In this document: piece by piece, positions 24,477 through 32,358 of the stretch
Layout of the letters: each line of letters starts with the position of its first letter
Numbering within the stretch: the first letter of the stretch is position 1
Program-made: the position numbers and the translations under genes
The notes under the pieces: model-generated
Databases searched by the model: none
What the model was told of the DNA's origin: nothing
What the model saw: only the letters and a program-made list of their open reading frames with translations
NCBI GenBank assembly: GCA_902788575.1
Contig: CADAKY010000019.1
Span: 1 to 32,358, forward strand
Origin: an uncultured bacterium
GTDB lineage: Bacteria > Cyanobacteriota > Vampirovibrionia > Gastranaerophilales > Gastranaerophilaceae
Length of the DNA stretch: 32,358 nucleotides
Reading direction: 5' to 3'

Positions 24477-26138
24477 ATGACAGATTCATCAATATACATA
24501 CCCCCTGTTTCTAATGCCGCGCTCAATAGTAATGCAACAGGATTACTGGAAGAAGCGCGAATTGCTCACGAAAATTTTTTGATAAGGCAATTGGACTGTG
24601 ATTTGGAGCATGCAATTGAATGCTATGTTGATGCAATAAAGGCTGACCCCACGATGTCTGAATCTTATTACAGACTGGCAAGTTTGCTTCTTATAAAAGG
24701 TCAGATTACTGTTGATGGTGCTTTAGAACAATGTAAAACAGCACTTACGCTTTCTCCGAAAAATATTAATGCCCATATTTATTCGGGTTATTTTCAGTGT
24801 CTTAACGGAGATTTGGAAGAGGCTGAAAAGGAATTTAAGCTTGCGATAGACGGTTCAGGGAAAAATTCCGCACGTCCGCGTCTTTTCATGTCAAAAATTT
24901 TGTTATCAAAAATTAAAAATCATACATCTTCGGCAGCTGATGTTATGCGATTTTTATATTATTTCTTATCCGGCAGTATGATGATTATGTGGGACTGCCC
25001 GTCAATTAAAATGTTTTGTAAATTCCTTGCGAATGATTTTTCTGTGTTTTCATATAAGACTCTCGGTGAAACTTTTGAAAAGATGAAATTATTCCCGTCA
25101 GCATTGGACGCTTATACCAAAGGTTTGGAGAAAACTTCGCAAGGTAATTTATTTTATCAGAAGATGGGGGACTTATCATTAGAATGCAATAATATTGATG
25201 CAAGTCTTGAATTTTTCAAAAAGGCTTATGAATTAAATCCGTCTGACAGAGATGTTTTGATAAAACTTGCAACAATAAATCAAACGTACTATCCTGATAA
25301 TTGTGATGAAACGATTGATTATTATAATGCCCTTCTCGAGTTTGGTGAAGATTTGGATAAAATTTATTATGAACTCGGGCATTTGTATCTGAATAAATCA
25401 GATAAAATACATGCTGTTTCCGCGTTTAAACTTGCGCAGGAAATGAACCCTGAAAATCCATACTATAACAATTCTCTTGCATACGCTTATGTTAAGGCTG
25501 AACTTTATGATGATGCAATAGAATATTATCAACTTGCAATCAAACTTAATCCCGATGCTGAATGGACATCAATTGTCTGCCACGCGCTCGGTGCTATTTA
25601 TGCTGAAATTAAAAATAATTTCGAAGCTGCCGAGGCAACATTCAATGCCGGAATGATTTTGGACCCTAAAAACGTTGATATTCAATTGTCGCTGGGTGAT
25701 TTATATATGGCGCAAAATGATATCGACAGAGCTATAAAAACGTATTGCGATGCAATTGCAGTCGAACCGGAAAACTATTTAACATACGCAAAAACAGGCT
25801 TGGCTCTTTGGGAGAAAGATTATCTTGAAGAATCAATTGTTGCTTTCCATAAGTCAATTGATTTGAATCCGGATTTTGAAATCTCTCAAAATAATCTTGG
25901 GGTTGTTTATTTAGACGGTATTGGTGATGCCAAGGCATCTGTTGAATATTTCAAAAATGCAATAGAAATCAATCCTAATTATACGCTGGCATATTTTAAT
26001 CTTGCGCGTGCATATCAGATTATCGGTGAAAAATCAATGGCGGCAGAATATTATCAAATGACGCTTGATTTGAACAAGATTACTGAAGAGCTTGATGAAA
26101 AAGATATCCGTAAAAGAATTTATGACTTGTTTGAATAA
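24477..26138 (+). CDS. tetratricopeptide-repeat protein
   Basis: About 553 aa of tandem TPR helices from residue 20 to the end, at least ten units. Typical TPR positions are clear, for example CYVDAIKADPTMSESYYRLA, AFKLAQEMNPENPYYNNSLA, YYQLAIKLNPDAEWTSI, YCDAIAVEPENYLTYAKTG and YFKNAIEINPNYTLAYFNLA. TPR arrays mediate protein-protein contacts; nothing here shows the partner. There is no signal peptide or catalytic domain, so it is probably a cytoplasmic scaffold. A TTG at 24459 would add six residues, but GGAGAG at 24468-24473 fits ATG 24477, which I prefer. Confidence 0.93.
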   Translation: MTDSSIYIPPVSNAALNSNATGLLEEARIAHENFLIRQLDCDLEHAIECYVDAIKADPTMSESYYRLASLLLIKGQITVDGALEQCKTALTLSPKNINAHIYSGYFQCLNGDLEEAEKEFKLAIDGSGKNSARPRLFMSKILLSKIKNHTSSAADVMRFLYYFLSGSMMIMWDCPSIKMFCKFLANDFSVFSYKTLGETFEKMKLFPSALDAYTKGLEKTSQGNLFYQKMGDLSLECNNIDASLEFFKKAYELNPSDRDVLIKLATINQTYYPDNCDETIDYYNALLEFGEDLDKIYYELGHLYLNKSDKIHAVSAFKLAQEMNPENPYYNNSLAYAYVKAELYDDAIEYYQLAIKLNPDAEWTSIVCHALGAIYAEIKNNFEAAEATFNAGMILDPKNVDIQLSLGDLYMAQNDIDRAIKTYCDAIAVEPENYLTYAKTGLALWEKDYLEESIVAFHKSIDLNPDFEISQNNLGVVYLDGIGDAKASVEYFKNAIEINPNYTLAYFNLARAYQIIGEKSMAAEYYQMTLDLNKITEELDEKDIRKRIYDLFE

Positions 26139-26154
26139 ATTTATCTGATATAAT
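26127..26154 (+). promoter_or_regulatory. sigma-70-like promoter for the two small genes
   Basis: TTGTTT (26127-26132), a 16-nt spacer and TATAAT (26149-26154), overlapping the end of the TPR gene. The start would be about 26161, just before the GGGGGA ribosome-binding region of the GTG-started gene. Confidence 0.45.
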
Positions 26155-26178
26155 CTTTTCCGGCGGGGGAAGCATTAG

Positions 26179-26577
26179 GTGAAATTAAATAGTATTCAAT
26201 CAAACAGTATTACATTCGGAAACCTTATTATTGGAGAATCCGTAACGAAGAAACTTCGCAGTAAGTATCATTCAAATACTTTTAATTATGAGTATGATAA
26301 AATTGAACAAATTTTATCAATGCTTGATATTGATTCAAAGAAAAATATTGACATAATATTAAACTATAAACCGGGAGATGGATTTTATGGCGTTGTTTCG
26401 AGTAAAACACAAGGAGTCCCGAATAATCCTGCATATAAGTGTCCGATTTGTCCGGATTATAGGTCAATCGGTGAATTTGATAAATGGGTGAATATGTGGA
26501 ATGAGGCTTTTTCTAAAGTAGAATTAAAAAAATGGACAAGTCTTAAAAAAATGATAAAACAATTAGGGAAAAAATAA
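26179..26577 (+). CDS. 132-aa unknown protein with N-terminal ITFG motif and CPIC
   Basis: GTG start with GGGGGA upstream. It begins MKLNSIQSNSITFGN, a short N-terminal pattern (polar residues then xFG) also seen in the coiled-coil protein of this window. The middle is helical and charged. CPICPD near residues 89-94 is a single CxxC, not enough for a zinc site on its own. The Trp-rich end (WVNMWNEAF, KWTSLKKM) is helical. No family recognised. The next gene begins 2 bp after its stop, so the two are co-translated. Confidence 0.6.
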   Translation: MKLNSIQSNSITFGNLIIGESVTKKLRSKYHSNTFNYEYDKIEQILSMLDIDSKKNIDIILNYKPGDGFYGVVSSKTQGVPNNPAYKCPICPDYRSIGEFDKWVNMWNEAFSKVELKKWTSLKKMIKQLGKK

Positions 26578-26579
26578 TT

Positions 26580-26993
26580 ATGTTTGTATCGTTTCCGACT
26601 GTATCAAGAAATTATTGTATATTTGATGAAAGTTATGTTTCTTCTATGTTAAATCGTCGTGAAGAGGCTTTACCTGAAATTCGCGCATCACTGATTGCGG
26701 AAAATGACGAGTCAAAAGTTGTTGAAAATTTATATATTTTAAACAGAATGCTGGATGAGGGTGTAGATAAATCAAAAATTTCAGCGCTTTATCCTGAACT
26801 TTCAAAGTACAATGAAACAAAATCGCCGAATATACAGACTTTTCTTGCCGGCATATACAGAAAGACAAAAATCCCTGATGCGTTCGGGCCGCTGGTAAAA
26901 ATGCTTATACAGGATTCTATAAATCCTCCGGAGAATTCAATTTTTGACCCGACGGAAGAAATCGGCGGGGCAATATTGGATTATTTGGCTTAA
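26580..26993 (+). CDS. 137-aa helical protein of unknown function
   Basis: A largely alpha-helical product with repeated helix pairs (MLNRREEALPEIRASLIAEN, VVENLYILNRMLDEGVD, IQTFLAGIYRKTKIPDAFGP) that resembles HEAT-like adaptor folds. This is a structural impression only. It starts 2 bp after the preceding gene. No signal peptide or catalytic motif. Function unknown; likely acts with its neighbour. Confidence 0.65.
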   Translation: MFVSFPTVSRNYCIFDESYVSSMLNRREEALPEIRASLIAENDESKVVENLYILNRMLDEGVDKSKISALYPELSKYNETKSPNIQTFLAGIYRKTKIPDAFGPLVKMLIQDSINPPENSIFDPTEEIGGAILDYLA

Positions 26994-27036
26994 TTAATTA
27001 TTGTCTTAAAAATCTTTAAAAATGTTATTTTAACAC

Positions 27037-27064
27037 TTGAATAATTAAAAACATATGTTATAAT
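27037..27064 (+). promoter_or_regulatory. sigma-70 promoter of the fliD-like gene
   Basis: TTGAAT (27037-27042), a 16-nt spacer, TATAAT (27059-27064). The start would be about 27071, giving a leader of about 138 nt. No sigma-28 box was found, which is unexpected for a late filament-cap gene. Confidence 0.55.
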
Positions 27065-27075
27065 ATTTATATAAA

Positions 27076-27173
27076 GTAGCGATGTAGTATTCAACTGGAA
27101 AGAATCAAATATTAATCATATCACGGAAAAAGATATTTACCCCTCGAAACATTGAACAAACTGACATTGCTGC
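27076..27173 (+). promoter_or_regulatory. possible structured 5' leader of the fliD-like gene
   Basis: GTAGCGATGT (27076-27085), close to the predicted 5' end of the transcript, can pair over ten positions (two G-U) with ACATTGCTGC (27164-27173). The enclosed 78 nt are AU-rich with only weak internal stems. Such a pairing is not improbable by chance in a leader of this length. I recognise no known riboswitch class. Confidence 0.2.
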
Positions 27174-27176
27174 ACT

Positions 27177-27212
27177 ATGAGTAGTAGTAACAAAGCAGGA
27201 CAAAAAGAATGA
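27177..27212 (+). CDS. possible 11-codon leader peptide overlapping the fliD start
   Basis: ATG at 27177 opens MSSSNKAGQKE and stops at TGA 27210-27212, which overlaps the fliD-like ATG (27209) as ATGA. The fliD ribosome binding site (AGGA) lies inside this frame. It could couple translation, but it lacks its own Shine-Dalgarno and may be chance. Confidence 0.2.
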   Translation: MSSSNKAGQKE

Positions 27213-30200
27213 GTATATCATTTAGCGGACTTGCATCAGGTTTAGACACATCCTCTTGGGTTGAATCATTAGTAGCACTTAAGAGGGCTAAGGTTACTAC
27301 GCTCGAAGAAGAAAAAAGCGGAATAGAACTTACTCAATCAACATTATCAAGTATTAAAAGCTTTTTCTCTTCATTCAGATCTATGTTAGAAAAGGTTACG
27401 GATACAAAACTGGGTATCCCTTCAATGGATTTGTTTGCACAAAATCTGGCAAATTCAACAAATCTTGATATTTTATCAGCTACTGCAGATACAAATGCAA
27501 AAGAAGCTACTTATAATATTTTGGTTGATAAACTGGCTACAAACACAGAAGTTTTCAGCAACTACGTTACTACATATACTCGCACTACTACAGCCGACAA
27601 CAGTTCAAAACTTACGGATTTGGGATTTGATATCAAAGACGGCGGAAGCACTTTTGGAGTGACCGTTGATGGTATTGAAAGAGGGATAAGCATTACAAAA
27701 TACGATACAATTGCTACTTTGACTCAGAAATTTAATGATATTGGGGTTGAAGCCTACTACAATGAGACAACCGGGATATTCAGCGTCAATGTTGATGACA
27801 ATTCAATCAATGATGAGATTGACCACACAGGTATTGTATCTGCATTGCATTTGACCGGTGTAAATGAAGGGTATCTAACGGATACAATAAAGATTTCTCA
27901 GACAGAAACCGTTTATCACGCAGCGACAGGTGAAACAACGCTTGGTGATTTGGGTTATGAAAATACAGGAAATAACAAACTTCAGGTTAAAGCTAATGAT
28001 AAAACATACACTGTCACTGCTACATCGGCAACAACAATGTCTGATTTTATCAACGCATTGAAGGCTTGTAATATTAATGCGGAATTGGATGCAACAGGTA
28101 TTTTCACTGTTGAAGATGCGGAATTCGTTACAACTGGTGCGCAGGGAACAGTAGGTACTAATATTTGTAACGCATTCGGGCTTTCTGTTGATATTTTTGA
28201 AAGCACACAAAGTACAAACAGACTTACTCATACAGTTCAGGTTACATCTGTAACCGTTGCGAATACTGATACTTTAATTAAGGATTTGGGAGAGGGTGTA
28301 ACGATTAACAGTTCAAATAACAAGTTAACCGTTGTAAACTCAGATAATGTTACTACTACAGTTACTTTAACAAACGCTACTAAGATAGGGGATGTGTTAT
28401 CAGCATTAAAGAATGCGGGACTTTCTGCGGAAATAAGTTCTGACGGTCAAATTTCCGTAGCCGGCGGAAGAATTTCCGGCGGAATTCTGGATGCATTGGG
28501 ATTGGAAGAGGAGCCTTTCTCTGCTATGGCAACAGGTAATGCTCTTACCGAAACGGTAGTTGTACACAAGACTGCAACTCTGGAAACTACTCTTGTTGAT
28601 GACTTAAAGGTTACGGAAGGGTATTTGAAGGTTACAAAACCTGACGGTTCTATTTTCTATGAAAAAATTGCATCCGGTCAAACCATAGCCGATTTTATGG
28701 CTGACATGGGCAATTTGGGTATTAACACATCGCTGGATGAAGACAGCGGTGTTCTTACGATTACGGGCGGTGCTTTTGAAACCTTATCTGATGCAGATGT
28801 TGCGGATTTGATAAGACAAGGTAAAATTGTAGAGCCGGATGAGAGATATCAGCACGGAACAAATTTACTTGAGTGTTTGTACGGCGCTCCGGAAATATCG
28901 GCAATGCAGACTTCTGTATCATCAACGAGGGCAAAATCGAGAGTTCTTATGCAGAATGTTACAACAACTTATGATGCAGAACTCGATACAACTCTTGGAA
29001 CTCTCGGCTTGAGCGGAAACGGAACGGCAATATTTAACGTAAGAGGTGAAAACAGAACCGTTAATGTTACAAAAAATACAACACTTGACGGCTTGATAAC
29101 TTTATTGAAAAATCAGGGGATTTCCGCATCATTTGATGAAGACACTCACAGATTTTCAGTCGAGAATGCTACTTTAACCGGCGGAACATCCAATTTAAGT
29201 TCTGTTCTAGGTATGACAACGACAGTTTCCGGTAAATATAAAACTTCAACTGAACTTTACGCGCAGGAAACTGTAACAATTGATGCAACAAGAGACACTA
29301 TATTGGGTGATTTTGGTATAACTTCTTCTATGACAAACGCTCAGAAGACAGTTACGGTATACAGCAGTGACGGAACATCACTTGGTTCTACGGTTGTTTC
29401 ACAGAATACAAAAGTCGGTGATTTGCTTGATTTTATCAATTCAAAATCAGGTGTCACCGCAAACATAACGGATGGTGTAATTACAATCCATAACGGTTAT
29501 ATACAAAATGCTACCTTAGAAGAGGCAATGGGTCTTGAACATTCTAACAAATCAAGCTATGTTCTCGGTTCAATAATGACCCATACTACAATAAGTTCCG
29601 TAACTCAGGATACTACATTGAGTAATATTTTTGACACACTCGGAACTTCAAACAAGGTATCCGGCGGATACAATTTGTATTTCAACAGTCAGGCTCTTGA
29701 TGTAAACGCAAATACGACACTTAACGGATTAATTGCGCAGGTATATGCTCATGGCGGTACAGCTTCGGTTGATTCTCTCGGAAGACTTTCGATAGACGGA
29801 GGAACTTTGACCGGTACGGTAGCGGATGCGTTGGGAATAGTATCTGTTACGAATACGGCATCTGTAGGTGCAACCGGAGAAGATTTATATACAACTCAGA
29901 CAGTGTATGCGGATTTGGATACCAAGCTTAAAGATTTGGGCTTAAATTCTTCAAGTATAGTTGTTCATAATACTTTGGGCGCAGCCGTTACGACAATAAA
30001 CTTTACCGGTACAAATTCTTTATCGGATGTATTTGCTCAATTAAAGACAAACGGCATTGATGCAACGATTTCAAACGGCGTAATTTCACTTACTTCTGCA
30101 GAAGAGAAGTATATTACGGGTAATCTTGCGGACACATTCGGAATTTCTACCCAGACTGTTACTAGCGTGGCGAATACTACATCTTATTCAACCGCGTCAA

Positions 30201-31801
30201 TTACGCACACAGGTTTGGTTACTGCGACATTAAGTTCGACATTGGGTGAAGTCGGTGCGATTACTGCGGCAAATCAGACATTTGAAATTTATCGTGAAGA
30301 CGGAACATGCCTTGCGACAATCAATAATTTAACAACTTCATCGACTATCGGCGACTTGTTTGCGCGCTTGGAGGCTTATGGTATTCAGGCATCTTTGGAT
30401 GATGGTGTGGTTAATCTTTATTCTCCGTCCGGAAATTATGCAACCGGTACAATAATGACTAATATCGGTATAAGCACTCAAACCGGTGTAAGCAAGACAT
30501 ATACGATTGCAAAAACGACATCTTCATCTGTTGCAATAACGTTTACGAGTGATGTTAATGCAACCGAGAGTGACAAGATTTCTGATTTTATAACGCTTCC
30601 TAATAATAAAACAATAACTATATATGACAAGAATAACAATTCAATCGGAACGTTTAATGTAGATAGTAATACAACTTTCTCGGATTTGTTTGCTGCATTG
30701 GGTCAAAAAGGTATTGTAGGAAGTATGAATGACGGAGTTATCACTTTGACCCCGTCTGACGGTCAGTATGCGACGGGTGATGTTCTCACGAGACTTAATC
30801 TGAATACAACAAGCGTAGTCGGCACAATGACAGTCGGTCAAAGTTGTACCGGTTCAACGATTAAGTATACAACGACTCATACCGCGCAGGGTGATACGAC
30901 ACTTAAGACAGTAGGAATAAACCAGAATGCATCAATCACTGTTAAGAATTCTCAAACGGGCGCAATTCTGGGCAGCTTTAATGTTACGGGCACAACTACA
31001 TTTAACCAGTTGTCCCAATCATTTGATACCTATGGCATGACAATGTCTATTGTTGATGGTGTAATTCATTTGGATTCGGATACAGCTTATGCTGAGGGTT
31101 CAATTCTTGCATCGTTGGGAATTTCGACAACTGCAACGACAACAACGGTCACAACTACAATTGCAAAAGCTGTTACGGGTACTGCGGCTGTTACGTATAC
31201 GACAACTACGACCGCTACGGGTGAAACTACATTGGGTCAGGTTGGTATTTCAGCGGGCTGGATAACGATTAAGAACGCTGAGACATCTCAGGTTATCGGT
31301 TCATTTAATGTAGCAACGACGACAACCTTCAATTCATTGATAAATTCTTTGGATAATTACGGAATTAATGCATCTGTTGTAGATGGTATATTTAGGGTTG
31401 CATCGGGTGATGCGTATGCGGAAGGCGCACCGCTCACGGCATTGGGAATCGGTACAAGTTCTGTTACGACTACTGTTTCAACTGTTGTGACAACAAGAGG
31501 CAACGATTGCAGCGGTTCTTCTGTTACTTATTCTGTAACAAATACGGCAGTAGGTTCTACAACATTACAGACAGTAGGCTTGAACAACAATTCTTATGAT
31601 ATCACGATAAAGAATGCACAGACAGGCGCATCTATTGCGACCTTCTCTGTAGCTAAGACAGAAACCCAGAAACCTTTGACAGTTTGGCAAGTAAACTCGG
31701 CAATTATGGTATTTCGGCAGAGATGGTGGATGGTATATTCCGCATTTCTTCCGGTGATAACTATGCTGACGCATCTACGTTGTTCACACCTTTGGGTATA
31801 A
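27209..31801 (+). CDS. fliD: giant FliD-like filament-cap protein, tandem modules, frame broken near the end
   Basis: Residues 1-115 match the FliD (HAP2) N-terminal domain: MSISFSGLASGLDTSSWVES, a helical coil, then LANSTNLDILSATADTNAKE. FliD caps the flagellar filament and helps flagellin fold. Ordinary FliD is 400-700 aa with perhaps one 'flagellin hook IN' segment. Here, from about residue 135, some 15 modules follow, each reading roughly TTLgdLGi, a beta hairpin, T-x-x-(D/N)-L-x-x-L-x-x-x-GI-x-A-x-x-x-DG-x-I-x-(V/L), then a second strand pair and xLGI(S). This matches the IN-motif pattern (TL..L...IN....V.A....g.L.l.). Spacing is 75-114 aa and the last units are nearly identical. The frame is lost at 31667-31674 through an 8-bp duplication; the last 45 residues before the stop at 31801 are out of frame. 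AGGA precedes the ATG. No FliD C-terminal domain is visible because the gene leaves the window. Confidence 0.8.
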   Translation: MSISFSGLASGLDTSSWVESLVALKRAKVTTLEEEKSGIELTQSTLSSIKSFFSSFRSMLEKVTDTKLGIPSMDLFAQNLANSTNLDILSATADTNAKEATYNILVDKLATNTEVFSNYVTTYTRTTTADNSSKLTDLGFDIKDGGSTFGVTVDGIERGISITKYDTIATLTQKFNDIGVEAYYNETTGIFSVNVDDNSINDEIDHTGIVSALHLTGVNEGYLTDTIKISQTETVYHAATGETTLGDLGYENTGNNKLQVKANDKTYTVTATSATTMSDFINALKACNINAELDATGIFTVEDAEFVTTGAQGTVGTNICNAFGLSVDIFESTQSTNRLTHTVQVTSVTVANTDTLIKDLGEGVTINSSNNKLTVVNSDNVTTTVTLTNATKIGDVLSALKNAGLSAEISSDGQISVAGGRISGGILDALGLEEEPFSAMATGNALTETVVVHKTATLETTLVDDLKVTEGYLKVTKPDGSIFYEKIASGQTIADFMADMGNLGINTSLDEDSGVLTITGGAFETLSDADVADLIRQGKIVEPDERYQHGTNLLECLYGAPEISAMQTSVSSTRAKSRVLMQNVTTTYDAELDTTLGTLGLSGNGTAIFNVRGENRTVNVTKNTTLDGLITLLKNQGISASFDEDTHRFSVENATLTGGTSNLSSVLGMTTTVSGKYKTSTELYAQETVTIDATRDTILGDFGITSSMTNAQKTVTVYSSDGTSLGSTVVSQNTKVGDLLDFINSKSGVTANITDGVITIHNGYIQNATLEEAMGLEHSNKSSYVLGSIMTHTTISSVTQDTTLSNIFDTLGTSNKVSGGYNLYFNSQALDVNANTTLNGLIAQVYAHGGTASVDSLGRLSIDGGTLTGTVADALGIVSVTNTASVGATGEDLYTTQTVYADLDTKLKDLGLNSSSIVVHNTLGAAVTTINFTGTNSLSDVFAQLKTNGIDATISNGVISLTSAEEKYITGNLADTFGISTQTVTSVANTTSYSTASITHTGLVTATLSSTLGEVGAITAANQTFEIYREDGTCLATINNLTTSSTIGDLFARLEAYGIQASLDDGVVNLYSPSGNYATGTIMTNIGISTQTGVSKTYTIAKTTSSSVAITFTSDVNATESDKISDFITLPNNKTITIYDKNNNSIGTFNVDSNTTFSDLFAALGQKGIVGSMNDGVITLTPSDGQYATGDVLTRLNLNTTSVVGTMTVGQSCTGSTIKYTTTHTAQGDTTLKTVGINQNASITVKNSQTGAILGSFNVTGTTTFNQLSQSFDTYGMTMSIVDGVIHLDSDTAYAEGSILASLGISTTATTTTVTTTIAKAVTGTAAVTYTTTTTATGETTLGQVGISAGWITIKNAETSQVIGSFNVATTTTFNSLINSLDNYGINASVVDGIFRVASGDAYAEGAPLTALGIGTSSVTTTVSTVVTTRGNDCSGSSVTYSVTNTAVGSTTLQTVGLNNNSYDITIKNAQTGASIATFSVAKTETQKPLTVWQVNSAIMVFRQRWWMVYSAFLPVITMLTHLRCSHLWV

Positions 31802-32358
31802 GCAATATGACTGTAACTACGACTGCGGGAACTACAGTAACGACAATCGGAAATTCCGTAACCGGTACAAGCAAGACTTATTCTGTTACGAATACGGCAA
31901 TAGGTTCTACAACATTGCAGACAGTCGGCTTGAACAATAATTCTTATGATATTACGATAAAGAACGCACAGACGGGCGCATCTATTGCGACAATCTCTGT
32001 GGCTAAATCAGATACATTTGATACATTGGCAAGTAAACTCGGCAATTATGGTATTTCGGCAGAGATGGTGGATGGTATATTCCGCATTTCTTCCGGTGAC
32101 AACTATGCTGACGCATCTACGTTGTTTACACCTTTGGGTATAAGTACGACAAACGTAACTACAACTGTTTCTACTACAGTAACGACAATCGGCAATTCCG
32201 TAACGGGTTCAAGCAAGACATATTCCGTTACAAATACTGCTGTCGGTTCTACGACATTGCAGACAGTAGGCTTGAACAACAATTCTTATGATATCACGAT
32301 AAAGAATGCACAGACAGGCGCATCTATTGCGACCTTCTCTGTAGCTAAGACAGAAACC
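31553..32358 (+). repeat. 342-bp near-identical tandem repeat
   Basis: Unit starts, marked by GGTTCTAC, are at 31553, 31903 and 32245. The second interval is exactly 342 bp (114 codons). The first is 350 bp, which is 342 plus the 8-bp duplication. A 99-bp stretch at 31568-31666 is identical to 32260-32358, the last bases of the window. Confidence 0.92.
31675..32358 (+). CDS. fliD: continuation of the fliD-like gene in the shifted frame, open at window end
   Basis: From TTT at 31675, in the frame shifted by the 8-bp duplication, there is no stop to 32358. It reads FDSLASKLGNYGISAEMVDG, GIFRISSGDNYADASTLF and so on, completing module 13, all of module 14 and the first third of module 15 (up to SVAKTET). 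Removing one copy of CAGAAACC joins it seamlessly to the upstream frame. It is partial at the 3' end; module number and the C-terminal domain are unknown. Confidence 0.8.

Noticed and set aside
27071..27208. c-di-GMP riboswitch before the fliD-like gene
   Set aside because: No match to the conserved GEMM core by eye; the leader is AU-rich with only one longer pairing.

Overview
The window is AT-rich bacterial chromosome from a flagellated, Gram-negative-type organism. My best guess is the non-photosynthetic cyanobacterial relatives (Vampirovibrionia/Melainabacteria, Gastranaerophilales). This rests on overall protein style, low GC, a flagellar cluster beside TrmFO, and recurrent short N-terminal 'xFG/FKG' motifs. 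No marker gene here proves it. Genes use the standard code. The window looks like a whole assembly contig, because its right end falls inside an exact internal repeat.

Layout. 1-600: gene-poor, tandem and inverted repeats and a long T-rich tract. 601-7172 (minus): flagellar basal-body/export operon in the order fliE, fliF, two tiny overlapping membrane-protein genes, a divergent fliG-position gene, fliH, flhA. 7173-7526: divergent control region with sigma-28-like promoters, a 53-codon ORF and a terminator. 7527-9329 (plus): CHASE2-GGDEF diguanylate cyclase. 9392-16013 (minus): an 869-aa unknown protein, trmFO, and a 789-aa coiled-coil protein. 16014-16492: three consecutive long hairpins, then the lysC promoter. 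16493-19619: lysC, a small secreted NTF2-like protein, a PAP2 phosphatase and a short membrane-anchored protein. 19623-23808 (minus): a 537-aa exported unknown protein and leuS. 23821-24476: dense palindromic repeats. 24477-26993 (plus): TPR protein and two small unknown genes. 27209-end (plus): a giant FliD-like filament-cap protein built from about 15 tandem modules, broken by an 8-bp duplication and running off the window.

How the genes work together. FliE/FliF/FliG-like/FliH/FlhA belong to the basal body, rotor and export gate. The FliD-like protein would be exported by that apparatus and sit at the filament tip. The cyclase beside the flagellar operon could couple a periplasmic signal to motility through c-di-GMP. 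The rest is housekeeping (lysine/threonine pathway entry, tRNA m5U54 methylation, leucyl-tRNA synthesis) plus lineage-specific exported proteins.

Most notable points: (1) the giant modular FliD; (2) octamer-repeat elements lying between a strong Shine-Dalgarno and the start codon in both fliG and flhA; (3) a palindromic repeat inserted in frame in leuS; (4) a compact sigma-28 promoter/small ORF/terminator unit before the cyclase; (5) a hairpin array upstream of lysC. No searches were run; family calls rest on visible motifs.
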